Below, piece by piece: positions 21,312 to 29,940 of a DNA stretch of 64,000 bases. Position 1 is the stretch's first letter. Every line of letters starts with the position of its first letter. The notes under the pieces were generated by a model. It saw only the letters and a program-made list of their open reading frames with translations. It searched no databases and was not told where the DNA came from. This DNA comes from an uncultured Acetatifactor sp. (lineage in GTDB: Bacteria; Bacillota; Clostridia; Lachnospirales; Lachnospiraceae). Position numbers and translations under genes: made by a program. The DNA is taken from NCBI GenBank assembly GCA_910585015.1, contig CAJUCT010000010.1, forward strand, positions 27,501-91,500, in the 5' to 3' direction.

Positions 21312-21831
21312 TGATCTTTTCCTCCCATGCGGATTTCTCCATAGAGCCCACCACCGTGTCAAGTATCACCCCGTCTTCATCTATAAAGAAGGTAGTAGGA
21401 ACGGCGGACACATCCGTAAGAAGTGCGTAGTACAGAGATTCGTTCAAAAGCAGATGTGTATAATCGGCACTGGTCTGCTCCACCAGGTCCGCCGCGTAAT
21501 CTAAGGTTCTCTGGTCCGAACCCTCCAATACGTCGCTGATAACTCCCACAATCTGAAATTCATCCGAAGCGTATTCACCTGCCAACTCCCCGAGCCCGGG
21601 CATCTCTCTCAGGCAGGGATTGCAATAGGTCGCCCACACATTGACCATGGTGAGTTTTGCCTCCGAAAAGATTTCGGAGGAAACCGCGTTTCCCTCCATG
21701 TCCTGGGCTTCAAACACAATGGAAGCGGGAGAACTCCCGGTATTTTCTCTGAGGGCCGTATCCTTGCAGCCGCTCAACAAAAGGATGGATACGGTCAGCA
21801 GGGACGCGCAGAAGGTATGCATTTTTCGCAT
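21292..21831 (-). CDS. TlpA-like thioredoxin lipoprotein
   Basis: A 179-residue secreted lipoprotein: signal peptide with lipobox LLLSGC around residues 16-21, then a thioredoxin fold with active site WATYCNPC (CxxC) near residue 72 and the cis-proline segment SAVPTTFFID near 140. It should reduce or exchange disulfides on the outside of the membrane. The ATG at 21831 is chosen because GGAGG lies 9 bases upstream; the frame starting at 21870 has no such site. First gene of the TlpA-CXXC-4Fe-4S operon, overlapping the CXXC gene by 20 bases. Confidence 0.9.
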   Translation of the reverse strand: MRKMHTFCASLLTVSILLLSGCKDTALRENTGSSPASIVFEAQDMEGNAVSSEIFSEAKLTMVNVWATYCNPCLREMPGLGELAGEYASDEFQIVGVISDVLEGSDQRTLDYAADLVEQTSADYTHLLLNESLYYALLTDVSAVPTTFFIDEDGVILDTVVGSMEKSAWEEKINELLEK

Positions 21832-22199
21832 GTTATTTTTCCTCCTATTAACTATTATAATCAACTTCATACAGAGCCCTTAACTGTCTGCCCGGACTCT
21901 CATTTGCATTATCTCTTTCACTGCTTCTAAAAGGACTGGATTTGCGCTTTGAATTGTCCTCGGTTCTTCCCGTTTCCCGTCCGAAATTGCTGAAAATCAT
22001 GCTGCTTCGAGAATTCCACTGCTTTTATTCAACTGTTTCATAATGAATTAAAAGCATAGATTTCCCGATTTCTTGAAAAGCGAATTATGTTGCCAAATGT
22101 GAAAAGAATATATGCTTTGAAAGTATATTAGCATATAAGAGATAGCATTGCAAGGATATTTTTAATAACATAGGGCGCGCATATTCCTTTTATTGGATC

Positions 22200-22228
22200 T
22201 TGTCTTTTCAGATCTAATGTGCTATGAT
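22200..22228 (+). promoter_or_regulatory. Promoter of structured leader before AspRS-like gene
   Basis: TTGTCT (22200-22205), 17-base spacer, TATGAT (22223-22228). It opens a leader of about 430 bases ahead of the synthetase gene. The region 21871-22199 upstream holds no gene I can support. Confidence 0.6.
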
Positions 22229-22234
22229 AACACA

Positions 22235-22515
22235 TAGTTAAAGAAGCATTATTTAGGACAGCATGTGATATGCAGGAAGAGGAACAGGATGCAATATCAG
22301 GTATATGAACTGTTGGAGAATAGGGACGACGATAGATAGCGCTTGTAGCTGTGGAGACATAGGTACAAGCGCTGAATGTGTTGTGCCTATGCGGAAGGAG
22401 AACAGCCAAGCCTGAGAGAATCGCAGGATACCTGTGATATGACTATTAGAATGGGCAGAGAGACCAGTACCGCATTGGTAAGAGATTACGGATGCAGGGC
22501 TGGTCTTTTTATATG
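22235..22515 (+). ncRNA. Structured leader/ncRNA candidate ending at a terminator
   Basis: From the promoter to a T-run at 22503 the sequence can form several stems, including a perfect 10-base one (AGCGCTTGTA with TACAAGCGCT, roughly 22338-22373), and ends with GACCAG..CTGGTC followed by TTTTT (about 22471-22508), a terminator-like hairpin. It could be a separate RNA of about 275 bases or a transcription-attenuating leader for the downstream synthetase. The T-box consensus (GGTGGnACCGCG) is not present, only a partial AGTACCGC. Family not identified. Confidence 0.45.
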
Positions 22516-22564
22516 CAAAAAGTAAGAGCGCAACTCGTGGGTGGACACGAAAGGGGGTGATCCC

Positions 22565-22630
22565 ATGGGACATTGTGACGATGCCCACATGGACGAAAAG
22601 GACAGTGGCGGAGTAACGAGACATATATAA
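22565..22630 (+). CDS. Possible 21-codon leader peptide rich in Asp/His
   Basis: ATG with AGGGGGTG upstream, reading MGHCDDAHMDEKDSGGVTRH and one more residue. Four of 21 residues are Asp, and the next gene, 33 bases downstream, is an aspartyl-tRNA synthetase homologue, which would fit a translational leader. No terminator or clear alternative fold lies between them, so it may be chance. Confidence 0.3.
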   Translation: MGHCDDAHMDEKDSGGVTRHI

Positions 22631-22663
22631 ATATAAAATGGCTGGAAGGGCAGGAATAGGAAA

Positions 22664-24172
22664 ATGAATGAAATAATAGAGAAAACAGCAAGGGAGACGG
22701 AAAAGGGAGAAATGGTAAAAAGGGAAGCGGCAAAAAGGGTATCCGGCTTCTCCTTAGAGGAGATCGGAGAGCAGGTGGGAAAAGAGATTATCCTTCACGG
22801 CAGTGTCTATAAACTGCGGCGTATGAGCGGTTTTGCCTTTGTGCTGCTGCGCACCGGCAGGTATGTGATCCAGTGTGTATACAGTCCGGAATTCTCACGA
22901 TTTGATATGGAGGAGTTGGCGGAGGAGAGTTGTGTCCGGGTCCGGGCGCTGGTGGCAGCGGAAGAACGTTCCCGGCTGGGCTGGGAACTGCGGCTGCTGG
23001 AACTGGAGGTGCTTTCCATTCCGGCGGAGCCCATGCCCATCGTGATCAACCAGAAGAAGGTGGATACTTCCATGGAGAATCTGCTGGATTACCGGATGCT
23101 GACCCTGCGCAATGAAAAGCAGAGGGCCATCTTCAAGATCCAAGAGGGAATCTGTCAGGGAGTCCGCGAATTTTTGCAGGGAGAGCACTTCACGGAAATT
23201 CATTCCCCTAAGCTGGTGGAAGCAGGGGCAGAGGGAGGGGCCAATATCTTCTCGCTGGACTATTTTGGCCGGCAGGCATATCTGGCCCAGAGTCCCCAGT
23301 TTTACAAGCAAATGATGGTGGGAGTCTATGAGAGGGTCTTTGAGGTGGGGCCGGTGTTCCGGGCTGAGAAACATGATACTTCCCGGCATTTGAATGAATA
23401 TACAGGCGTGGACTTTGAGATGGGCTATATTCAGAGCTTTGAGGAAATCATGGAGATGGAGGAGAGGATGATACAGACGGCGCTGCGTCATTTACAGGTG
23501 ACCTGCGCGCCGGAACTGGGGCTGCTGGGTGTTTCCATGCCGCGGTTTGCCATGGAGTGCCGTACAGAATGTCCGTCATCGGAAGAAAGTTGCTCATTCG
23601 GGAATGGGAAACAGCAGCCGGGGCAGGCTGGCCGAAACTCCGGGGCTGCCCAAGTGCCGCCGCAGTGCAACCAACTGCCCATGGGCCGTATCCCCAGGAT
23701 TCGCTTTGCGGATGCCAAAGCCCTGGTGTCGGAATATTACCGAAGGCCCATGGGGGAAAAGGAGGACTTTGAGCCGGAGGAGGAGAAGCTGCTGTGCCAG
23801 TATATGCGGGAACATTACGGAAGCAGCTTTGTTTTTGTGACTCACTACCCCGAGGCAAAGCGTCCTTTTTATGCCATGGATAACCCGGAAAATCCGGCGG
23901 AGACATTGAGCTTTGACCTGCTTTTCAGGGGGCTTGAGATCACCACCGGGGGCCAACGGATCCACGGCTATCAGGAGCAGCTGGAAAAGATTAAACGGAG
24001 GAACATGGACCCGGAGGACTTTGCAAGCTACCTACTGATGCACCGCCATGGTATGCCGCCTCACGGGGGACTGGGACTGGGGCTGGAGCGCTTTACCGCC
24101 CGGTTTCTGGCTCGCGAGAATGTGCGAGAGGCCAGCCTGTTTCCCCGGGACATTCACCGGCTGACTCCTTAA
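22664..24172 (+). CDS. Archaeal-type aspartyl-tRNA synthetase (Asp-tRNA(Asn) type)
   Basis: A 502-residue class IIb aminoacyl-tRNA synthetase. An OB-fold anticodon-binding domain occupies about residues 40-135; motif 1 is near FTEIHSPKLV, motif 2 near FRAEKHDTSRHLNEYTGVDFE, and motif 3 is GLGLGLERFTARFL close to the C-terminus. The compact form without a GAD insertion matches archaeal-type, often non-discriminating AspRS, present as a second copy in some Clostridia where it feeds the GatCAB amidation route. Unusual is an insertion of about 40 residues (Ser/Gly/Gln-rich, residues 305-345) after motif 2, which makes it longer than the usual 430-440. Non-discriminating function is inference. Confidence 0.8.
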   Translation: MNEIIEKTARETEKGEMVKREAAKRVSGFSLEEIGEQVGKEIILHGSVYKLRRMSGFAFVLLRTGRYVIQCVYSPEFSRFDMEELAEESCVRVRALVAAEERSRLGWELRLLELEVLSIPAEPMPIVINQKKVDTSMENLLDYRMLTLRNEKQRAIFKIQEGICQGVREFLQGEHFTEIHSPKLVEAGAEGGANIFSLDYFGRQAYLAQSPQFYKQMMVGVYERVFEVGPVFRAEKHDTSRHLNEYTGVDFEMGYIQSFEEIMEMEERMIQTALRHLQVTCAPELGLLGVSMPRFAMECRTECPSSEESCSFGNGKQQPGQAGRNSGAAQVPPQCNQLPMGRIPRIRFADAKALVSEYYRRPMGEKEDFEPEEEKLLCQYMREHYGSSFVFVTHYPEAKRPFYAMDNPENPAETLSFDLLFRGLEITTGGQRIHGYQEQLEKIKRRNMDPEDFASYLLMHRHGMPPHGGLGLGLERFTARFLARENVREASLFPRDIHRLTP

Positions 24173-24385
24173 CCCGCAGCCCTATCCCAGCCTTTTGCAG
24201 TCAATACGCTGCCCGTTCCCAAGTACTAAGGGATGAAAGTACGGTTTTTAAAACGTCAGGGTATTTGTCCGGTACGAACCGGCAAGGGATATCCAAGCGG
24301 GGAAAATTATGATACAATCAGTATACAAATAAGAAGCATAATGATGCGGAATTCAACTTGACTAAATTTATAAGGGGATGAAGCA

Positions 24386-25045
24386 ATGATAAAGATACTG
24401 ATTGCGGAAGATGAAGAACCCATAGCGAATCTGATCCGCATGAACCTGACCCGGGCGGGATATAACTGTACCTGGGCCGCGGATGGGATGGAAGCGGCGG
24501 ATCTGATGCAGCAGCGGCCCTTCGATCTGGCTTTGCTGGATATCATGCTGCCGGGCTGCAACGGCTACGAACTGCTGCAATATGCTCAGTCCATGGGACT
24601 GCCGGTGATCTTTCTTACCGCGCTGGGCACTACAGAGAACAAAGTGAAGGGCCTTAAGATGGGGGCGGACGACTATCTGGCCAAGCCTTTTGCCATCCCG
24701 GAACTGTTGGCCCGGGTGGAGACTGTGCTGCGCCGTTACCACAAGGCGGAGGGGATTCTAAAGGTCTTTGACATTACCATCGACACGGCCTCACGCCTGG
24801 TGATGCGGGACGGGCAGCAGATCGCGCTGACCTTAAAAGAGTTTGATCTGCTCCTCCTGCTGGCCCGCAACCGGAACATTGCCCTGTACCGGGAGACCAT
24901 CTATGAGTCTGTTTGGGGTGGGGAATACGAGGGGCAGAGCCGCACCATAGATCTGCATGTGCAGCGCCTGAAAAAGAAGCTGGGGTGGAATGAGGAGATC
25001 ACGGCGGTTTACAAGGTGGGTTACCGTCTGGAGGGTGAGGCTTGA
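24386..25045 (+). CDS. OmpR/PhoB-family response regulator
   Basis: A 219-residue regulator: receiver domain with acidic pair E9/D10, phospho-acceptor D52 in LLDIMLPG, T/K signature TALG..and DYLAKPF near 100, then a winged-helix DNA-binding domain (LTLKEFDLLLLL, RTIDLHVQRLKKKL, YKVGYRLEG). It is followed after 65 bases by its likely sensor kinase and then by a secreted protein, forming one operon. The signal is unknown. Confidence 0.95.
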   Translation: MIKILIAEDEEPIANLIRMNLTRAGYNCTWAADGMEAADLMQQRPFDLALLDIMLPGCNGYELLQYAQSMGLPVIFLTALGTTENKVKGLKMGADDYLAKPFAIPELLARVETVLRRYHKAEGILKVFDITIDTASRLVMRDGQQIALTLKEFDLLLLLARNRNIALYRETIYESVWGGEYEGQSRTIDLHVQRLKKKLGWNEEITAVYKVGYRLEGEA

Positions 25046-25110
25046 GCGTTCGGTTTCGGCCTTCCTTAAGGGAGGCAATCCCCCAGGCCGCTGTACATGG
25101 AGAACTATGA

Positions 25111-26619
25111 ATGAAATTTACAGGAAAACTTTTTTTATGGATTATGGCGCTGGTCACGGCGGCCTTCATCGCCTTTGGTATGTGGATGCTGAACTTCAGT
25201 TTCAGTCGGATGCTGGAGCAGGAAAGGCAGCGGGCCAGCCAGGAGATCCGTATGTTCCAATATTTTCTGGAGGTGGGCTTTCGGGCCGGTGAGGAATACG
25301 GAGAAGTCTATGCCCTGCAGAAGGCCATTGAGAGCATGGCCATCAATGTGGACCGGACAGAGAGTACCTGTATAGTGCTGGACGGCCAGGGCGTTTGCTA
25401 TAGCGGTCAGCAGGAGTTGGGGCAGTTGTCGGCCATAGTGGATGTGGATGAGATGATTGTCCGCCACAGCGAGGCGGGGGACAATCATTATATCTGGCAG
25501 ATCTGTATGGGCAGCCGTGGTTATGAACTTGTCAGCATGTGTACCAGCCAGCTGGGAGAGAAAATATACTATCTGCTAATCAGCCACAATATACAGAGCA
25601 TCTATGACACTCGGGCGGACACGATTCGCCAGTATAGAATAATGCTGTTGGTGTTGCTGGCAGTGGCGGCAGTTTGTGCCTGGATATTGGCCCGCTACCT
25701 GACACGCCCTATTCGCAAACTGGGTTGGGTGACCAAGCGGATTGCCGCAGGGGACCTGACCCGGCGCTCGGACTATCACCGACCGGACGAGGTGGGGGAA
25801 CTGGCGGAGAGTTTTAATCTTATGGCGGATAGGCTGGTGGAACAGATGCGGGAAAAAGAGTTGGAGGCCCGACGTCAGGAGGATTTCACCGCGGCTTTCG
25901 CTCACGAGTTAAAGACCCCGTTGACGTCCATCATCGGCTACGCCCAAATGTTGGATACCATGGAACTTGATCCGGAGGATCACCGCATGGCCAGCCATTA
26001 CATTTTTGCGCAGGGAAAGCGGCTGGAGCAGCTTTCCCGCAAACTGCTGGAGTTGGTGAGTATGGAAAAGCAGGACTTCGCGGTTAAGCCCATCAAGGCT
26101 ATGGCGCTGGCGGAAAATCTGTGGAACACCATGCGCCCCATCTGGGATAAGCGTCAGGTGCAGGGCAGCATACGTATGGAACAGGCCACGCTGTGGGGAG
26201 ACAGCGATCTATTGTTGTCCCTGCTGTACAATTTACTGGACAATGCCACCAAGGCGGTGGGGGAGAAGGGGCGGATAAGCCTGGAAGGACGCCGTATCCG
26301 GGAGAGGAAACGAGAGGCAGTCCAGGAAGATTTTGACCAAGGGGAGTGGGCGGCTGACAAAGGCGACAGTCCTGGAAGGTGGTACGGTATACGCATTCGG
26401 GACAACGGGCGGGGAATTCCTCAGGAGGAGATTGACAGGATCACAGAGCCGTTTTACATGGTAGATAAATCTCGTTCGCGCAAGGAGGGCGGGGCGGGGT
26501 TGGGTATGTCCCTGTGCCAGCGGATTCTGCAGCTTCATCGGGGAAGCTGGAGGATGAAAAGCACCCTTGGAGAGGGCACTGAGATACTGATCCGCCTGCC
26601 GCTGGATTCCCCTAAATGA
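25111..26619 (+). CDS. HAMP-type sensor histidine kinase
   Basis: A 502-residue membrane kinase. Membrane helices at about residues 5-28 and 172-195 flank an extracellular sensor of about 140 residues. A HAMP domain follows (RPIRKLGWVTKRIAAGDLT), then the dimerisation/phosphoacceptor region FAHELKTPLTSIIGYAQ (His near 271) and an ATPase domain with N (LLYNLLDNATKAV), G1 (IRDNGRGIP) and G2 (GGAGLGMSLC) boxes. The N-to-G1 loop is lengthened by about 30 charged residues. It should phosphorylate the regulator encoded just upstream. Confidence 0.95.
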   Translation: MKFTGKLFLWIMALVTAAFIAFGMWMLNFSFSRMLEQERQRASQEIRMFQYFLEVGFRAGEEYGEVYALQKAIESMAINVDRTESTCIVLDGQGVCYSGQQELGQLSAIVDVDEMIVRHSEAGDNHYIWQICMGSRGYELVSMCTSQLGEKIYYLLISHNIQSIYDTRADTIRQYRIMLLVLLAVAAVCAWILARYLTRPIRKLGWVTKRIAAGDLTRRSDYHRPDEVGELAESFNLMADRLVEQMREKELEARRQEDFTAAFAHELKTPLTSIIGYAQMLDTMELDPEDHRMASHYIFAQGKRLEQLSRKLLELVSMEKQDFAVKPIKAMALAENLWNTMRPIWDKRQVQGSIRMEQATLWGDSDLLLSLLYNLLDNATKAVGEKGRISLEGRRIRERKREAVQEDFDQGEWAADKGDSPGRWYGIRIRDNGRGIPQEEIDRITEPFYMVDKSRSRKEGGAGLGMSLCQRILQLHRGSWRMKSTLGEGTEILIRLPLDSPK

Positions 26620-26666
26620 ACGGGACATAACGGCGAAGTTCTATGGATCTTTTATAGGAGGAACAG

Positions 26667-27671
26667 ATGCGGAATCTAAAGAAGAATATGGGGCGATATC
26701 TGGGAATGGGGATGACGGTGCTGCTGGTCATGGCGGCGGTGTATTTGCCCCAGGGGTGGTTTGCGCTGCGAGATGCCGCCTCCCTGGACCGTGTTCAGGA
26801 GGAGGTGTTGGCTCCGCTGATGGTAGCACAGTTGGATCGCAGCTATGAGCGCGATATCTATCAGCGGATGAGCACTTATATGGAGGCATATGCTCAGGGA
26901 GATATAAACTGTAGTTCCAAGGACATCGATCCGGGTGACGAGTCCCTGTGGGAAAACATAAATCAGGTAGCCAACTGCCCGTTGATGAATATGGTGCAGG
27001 AAGGGCAATTTGTGTCGGATGGAAAAATGGCAGGATGGGACTCTACCATAGAAAGATGCACCCAATATGTTTTGATACGCCAGTCCGATGGACAGATCCT
27101 GCTGGTGGCCAATGACATTGTGCTTGATAAGGGGGGCGGCTGTCACATGGAACTACTGATTGATGGGGTGGATGGCACGGTCTATTATCTGGAGAGTGAG
27201 GAGAACAATTTTATTCCCCTGAAACCGACAGAGTTTGTCGATTACTATACCTGGGAATTGTGTTGGGCGCTGAATGATACCTATTGCACGGAGGGGGGAA
27301 ATAGAGTGGAAGAATTATATAACAATGAAGGAAATGTGTCCTCTGCCATGGGAGACATGGAAGTCAGTCTGAATGTCAGAGATAACAAGTATACTTATGT
27401 GGAAGTGAAAAACCTTTATACAGGGGAGGTATTAGACTTTGCCAGTCCTTGGGTATCTGCAGAGGAGAACACAGACACCTACTGTTGCCTGCTGACATTT
27501 GGAGAGGTTCAAAGTAGCTGGACCATGGAAATAGAGGCACAGGACGGAGGGGCTTTCCGCTATCGGATCAGGATGGGACTTCCGGGAGTGGTCAATCCTA
27601 TTCCGGAGATGGCGGAGCGTATATCTCTGGCAGAGTACGACCAGATCTATGATACGGGGAGCAGAGAATAA
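26667..27671 (+). CDS. Secreted protein of unknown function linked to two-component system
   Basis: A 334-residue protein with an N-terminal signal/anchor segment (MGMTVLLVMAAVYLPQGWF near residues 14-32) and otherwise extracellular, acidic, beta-rich sequence. No recognised domain. It starts 47 bases after the histidine kinase with AGGAGGA upstream, so it is probably in the same operon; it could be an accessory sensor or a target of the system. Confidence 0.75.
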   Translation: MRNLKKNMGRYLGMGMTVLLVMAAVYLPQGWFALRDAASLDRVQEEVLAPLMVAQLDRSYERDIYQRMSTYMEAYAQGDINCSSKDIDPGDESLWENINQVANCPLMNMVQEGQFVSDGKMAGWDSTIERCTQYVLIRQSDGQILLVANDIVLDKGGGCHMELLIDGVDGTVYYLESEENNFIPLKPTEFVDYYTWELCWALNDTYCTEGGNRVEELYNNEGNVSSAMGDMEVSLNVRDNKYTYVEVKNLYTGEVLDFASPWVSAEENTDTYCCLLTFGEVQSSWTMEIEAQDGGAFRYRIRMGLPGVVNPIPEMAERISLAEYDQIYDTGSRE

Positions 27672-27735
27672 GGGATTAACGTGATGCTGCGCTCAAGATA
27701 CGGCGAAGCCTCGCGGAATGGATTTTGGAGTGAAG

Positions 27736-27764
27736 TTGACATGTCTCTGTGTATTTGCTATCAT
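27736..27764 (+). promoter_or_regulatory. Promoter upstream of REC-RelA/SpoT gene
   Basis: TTGACA (27736-27741), 17-base spacer, TATCAT (27759-27764), followed by about 150 bases of leader. Confidence 0.65.
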
Positions 27765-27918
27765 GAAACTATATTTTACATGCGGATAACTGCTGTGATA
27801 ATTTTTCTCTGGACACAATGTGAAAAGCATGGATCAGGGATCAGCCACAACGGATATCGAGGGGATGAACGTCGGCATTTAAAATAGGGTATTGACTTAG
27901 CGAAGGAATATCGGGGGG

Positions 27919-29001
27919 ATGAAAAGTACCATGCAGAGGATCGTGGTAGTGGACGACGCGGAGATAAACCGTGAACTTTTGCGCAATATATTGAAGGATA
28001 GTTATGTCATTGACATGGCCAGGGACGGGGAGGAAGCGCTGCAAAAGATCCATAGGCATGAGCGTGAGACGGCAGCGCTGCTTCTGGATCTGCAAATGCC
28101 TAAGATGGACGGGTTTTCCGTTATAGCGCAGATGAAGAAGGATGGCTTGCAGAGCAAGATCCCGGTGCTGGTGATCAGCGGTGAGAGATCCGTGGAGATT
28201 GAGGATAAATGCTTTAAGATGGGGGTTTCGGATTTTATCCGTAAGCCTTTTGATGCGTCTATCGTTAGAAACAGAGTGAAAAACGCGGTGGAGCTCTTCG
28301 CCTGTAAGAATCAGCTGGAACAGAAGGTGGAGGAGCAGAACGAGACGCTGAAGAAGCAATACAGAATCATTCAGATGCAGGCAGAGGAACTGAAGCAGGC
28401 CAAGCCTTTCAACAAGCTGATGATGCAGTACCGCAGCGCCATCATGGAGGTGGAGACCAAGCTCAAGGTGCTGAACGACGAGTTTACCCTGACCTACAAC
28501 AGAAATCCCTTTGAATCCGTCAAGAGCAGACTGAAAACCCCAGAGAGCATCTATGATAAGCTGCGGCGGAAGGGTTATCCTATCACAGTAAAAAACATAG
28601 AAAAATACCTGAGCGATGTGGCAGGGGTCAGGGTGATCTGTTCCTTCCCGGATGACATTTACCGCCTGGCAGAACTCTTCGCCCGTCAGGATGACATCAT
28701 CCTGCTGAAGGAGAAGGATTATATCAAAAATCCTAAAGAGAACGGTTATCGGAGTCTGCACCTGATCCTGAATATACCGATTTTCCTGTCCAAGGGAAAA
28801 AAATATATGAAGGTGGAGGTACAGTTCCGCACCATCGCCATGGACTTCTGGGCCAGCCTGGAGCATAAGCTGAAATACAAGCAGAATCTGGAGAATGCGG
28901 ATGAGATTGTGACGCAGCTGAAAGCCTGCGCGGATTCTATTGAGGTGTTGGACTACCAGATGCAGGAGATAAGGGATAAGATTGATAGGGCAAAGGGGTA
29001 G
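27919..29001 (+). CDS. Response-regulator/(p)ppGpp synthetase fusion
   Basis: A 360-residue two-domain protein. Residues 5-125 are a receiver domain (acidic D12/D13, phospho-acceptor D57 in LLLDLQMPKMDG, K near 108 in FIRKPFD). A coiled coil (about 130-172, QLEQKVEEQNETLKKQYRII) leads to a RelA/SpoT-type nucleotidyltransferase domain (about 195-345) with VKSRLKTPESIYDKLRRKG, VRVICSF, NGYRSLHLIL and VEVQFRTIAMDFWASLEHKL. There is no hydrolase HD domain, so it is a small alarmone synthetase under phosphorelay control. Starts at 27919 or 27931 are both possible. No dedicated kinase is adjacent. Synthesis of (p)ppGpp is inferred from family. Confidence 0.9.
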   Translation: MKSTMQRIVVVDDAEINRELLRNILKDSYVIDMARDGEEALQKIHRHERETAALLLDLQMPKMDGFSVIAQMKKDGLQSKIPVLVISGERSVEIEDKCFKMGVSDFIRKPFDASIVRNRVKNAVELFACKNQLEQKVEEQNETLKKQYRIIQMQAEELKQAKPFNKLMMQYRSAIMEVETKLKVLNDEFTLTYNRNPFESVKSRLKTPESIYDKLRRKGYPITVKNIEKYLSDVAGVRVICSFPDDIYRLAELFARQDDIILLKEKDYIKNPKENGYRSLHLILNIPIFLSKGKKYMKVEVQFRTIAMDFWASLEHKLKYKQNLENADEIVTQLKACADSIEVLDYQMQEIRDKIDRAKG

Positions 29002-29151
29002 TGGACAGGTGCATTCCTCCACCTTCGATAGCCAGTGGCATCGCATAAGTAATAGGATGAATTGGGCGGCGGTTTTTGGATTGATGTGATGACAAAAACG
29101 TAACGGGTGTATGTCAGGACATGCTTCTGCTATGGCGGAAAGGGGATAGGG

Positions 29152-29925
29152 ATGATAATCGATACGCATGCGCATTATGATGATAAGGCATTTGAGGAAG
29201 ACCGGGAGGAAGTGCTGGCCAGCCTGGCAGCTTGTGGCATCTGCCGGGTCGTCAACAGCGGTTCCGATCTGGAAGCCTGTCGCCGGACCATAGAACTGAT
29301 GGGGCAGTATCCCTTTATGTACGGTTCACTGGGGATTCATCCATGCGACACCACAAGTTTGACAGAAGAGGATATGGACTGGCTGGCCGGACAGAGCCAT
29401 CTGGATAGATGTGTGGCCATCGGCGAGATTGGCCTGGATTATTACTGGGATGAGCCGGAGCGGCAGCTGCAGAAAAAGTGGTTTGCGCGCCAGCTGCGGC
29501 TGGCCCAGGAGGTAGGACTGCCCGTGGTAATCCATTCCCGGGAAGCAGCCCAGGATACAGTGGATCTGATGCGGGCTGAACATGCGGAGCGCAGCGGGGG
29601 TGTGATACACTGCTATTCTTATGGCAGGGAATTGGCCCGTGCTTTTCTGGATATGGGTTTTTACTTTGGCATTGGCGGTGTAGTAACCTTTAAAAACGGC
29701 AGAAAATTAAAAGAGACAGTGGAATATCTTCCCATGGACCGGATTTTGCTGGAGACGGATTCTCCCTATCTAAGTCCTGTGCCCAACCGGGGCAAGCGCA
29801 ACGACTCCCGCAATCTTCTCTATGTGGTAGCCCAGATTGCCCGGATCAAAGGAATCACAGAGGAAGAAGTGGAGCGGATCACTACGGAGAACGCCCTGCG
29901 GCTGTATCCTAAGATACAGCCGTGA
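29152..29925 (+). CDS. TatD-family metal-dependent hydrolase
   Basis: A 257-residue amidohydrolase-fold protein of the TatD type, associated with DNase activity and D-aminoacyl-tRNA deacylation. Metal ligands are visible: DTHAHYDD at the N-terminus, GEIGLDYYW near 92, PVVIHSREA near 127, IHCYSYG near 153 and LLETDSPYL near 203. The start at 29152 gives the family N-terminus MIIDTHAH and has AAAGGGG upstream; the longer frame from 29107 adds unrelated residues. Confidence 0.93.
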   Translation: MIIDTHAHYDDKAFEEDREEVLASLAACGICRVVNSGSDLEACRRTIELMGQYPFMYGSLGIHPCDTTSLTEEDMDWLAGQSHLDRCVAIGEIGLDYYWDEPERQLQKKWFARQLRLAQEVGLPVVIHSREAAQDTVDLMRAEHAERSGGVIHCYSYGRELARAFLDMGFYFGIGGVVTFKNGRKLKETVEYLPMDRILLETDSPYLSPVPNRGKRNDSRNLLYVVAQIARIKGITEEEVERITTENALRLYPKIQP

Positions 29926-29940
29926 GGGCGGATACTTGTG

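Noticed and set aside
22235..22515. SRP RNA or 6S RNA
   Set aside because: GGAAGGAG..CAGCC resembles the SRP loop by a few bases, but the rest of the SRP core and the closing 5'/3' stem are absent; no 6S-like long bubble stem.
22465..22650. T-box riboswitch before the AspRS-like gene
   Set aside because: Only AGTACCGC and GGGTGGACACG fragments are seen; the invariant GGTGGnACCGCG with a TGGC pairing element is missing.
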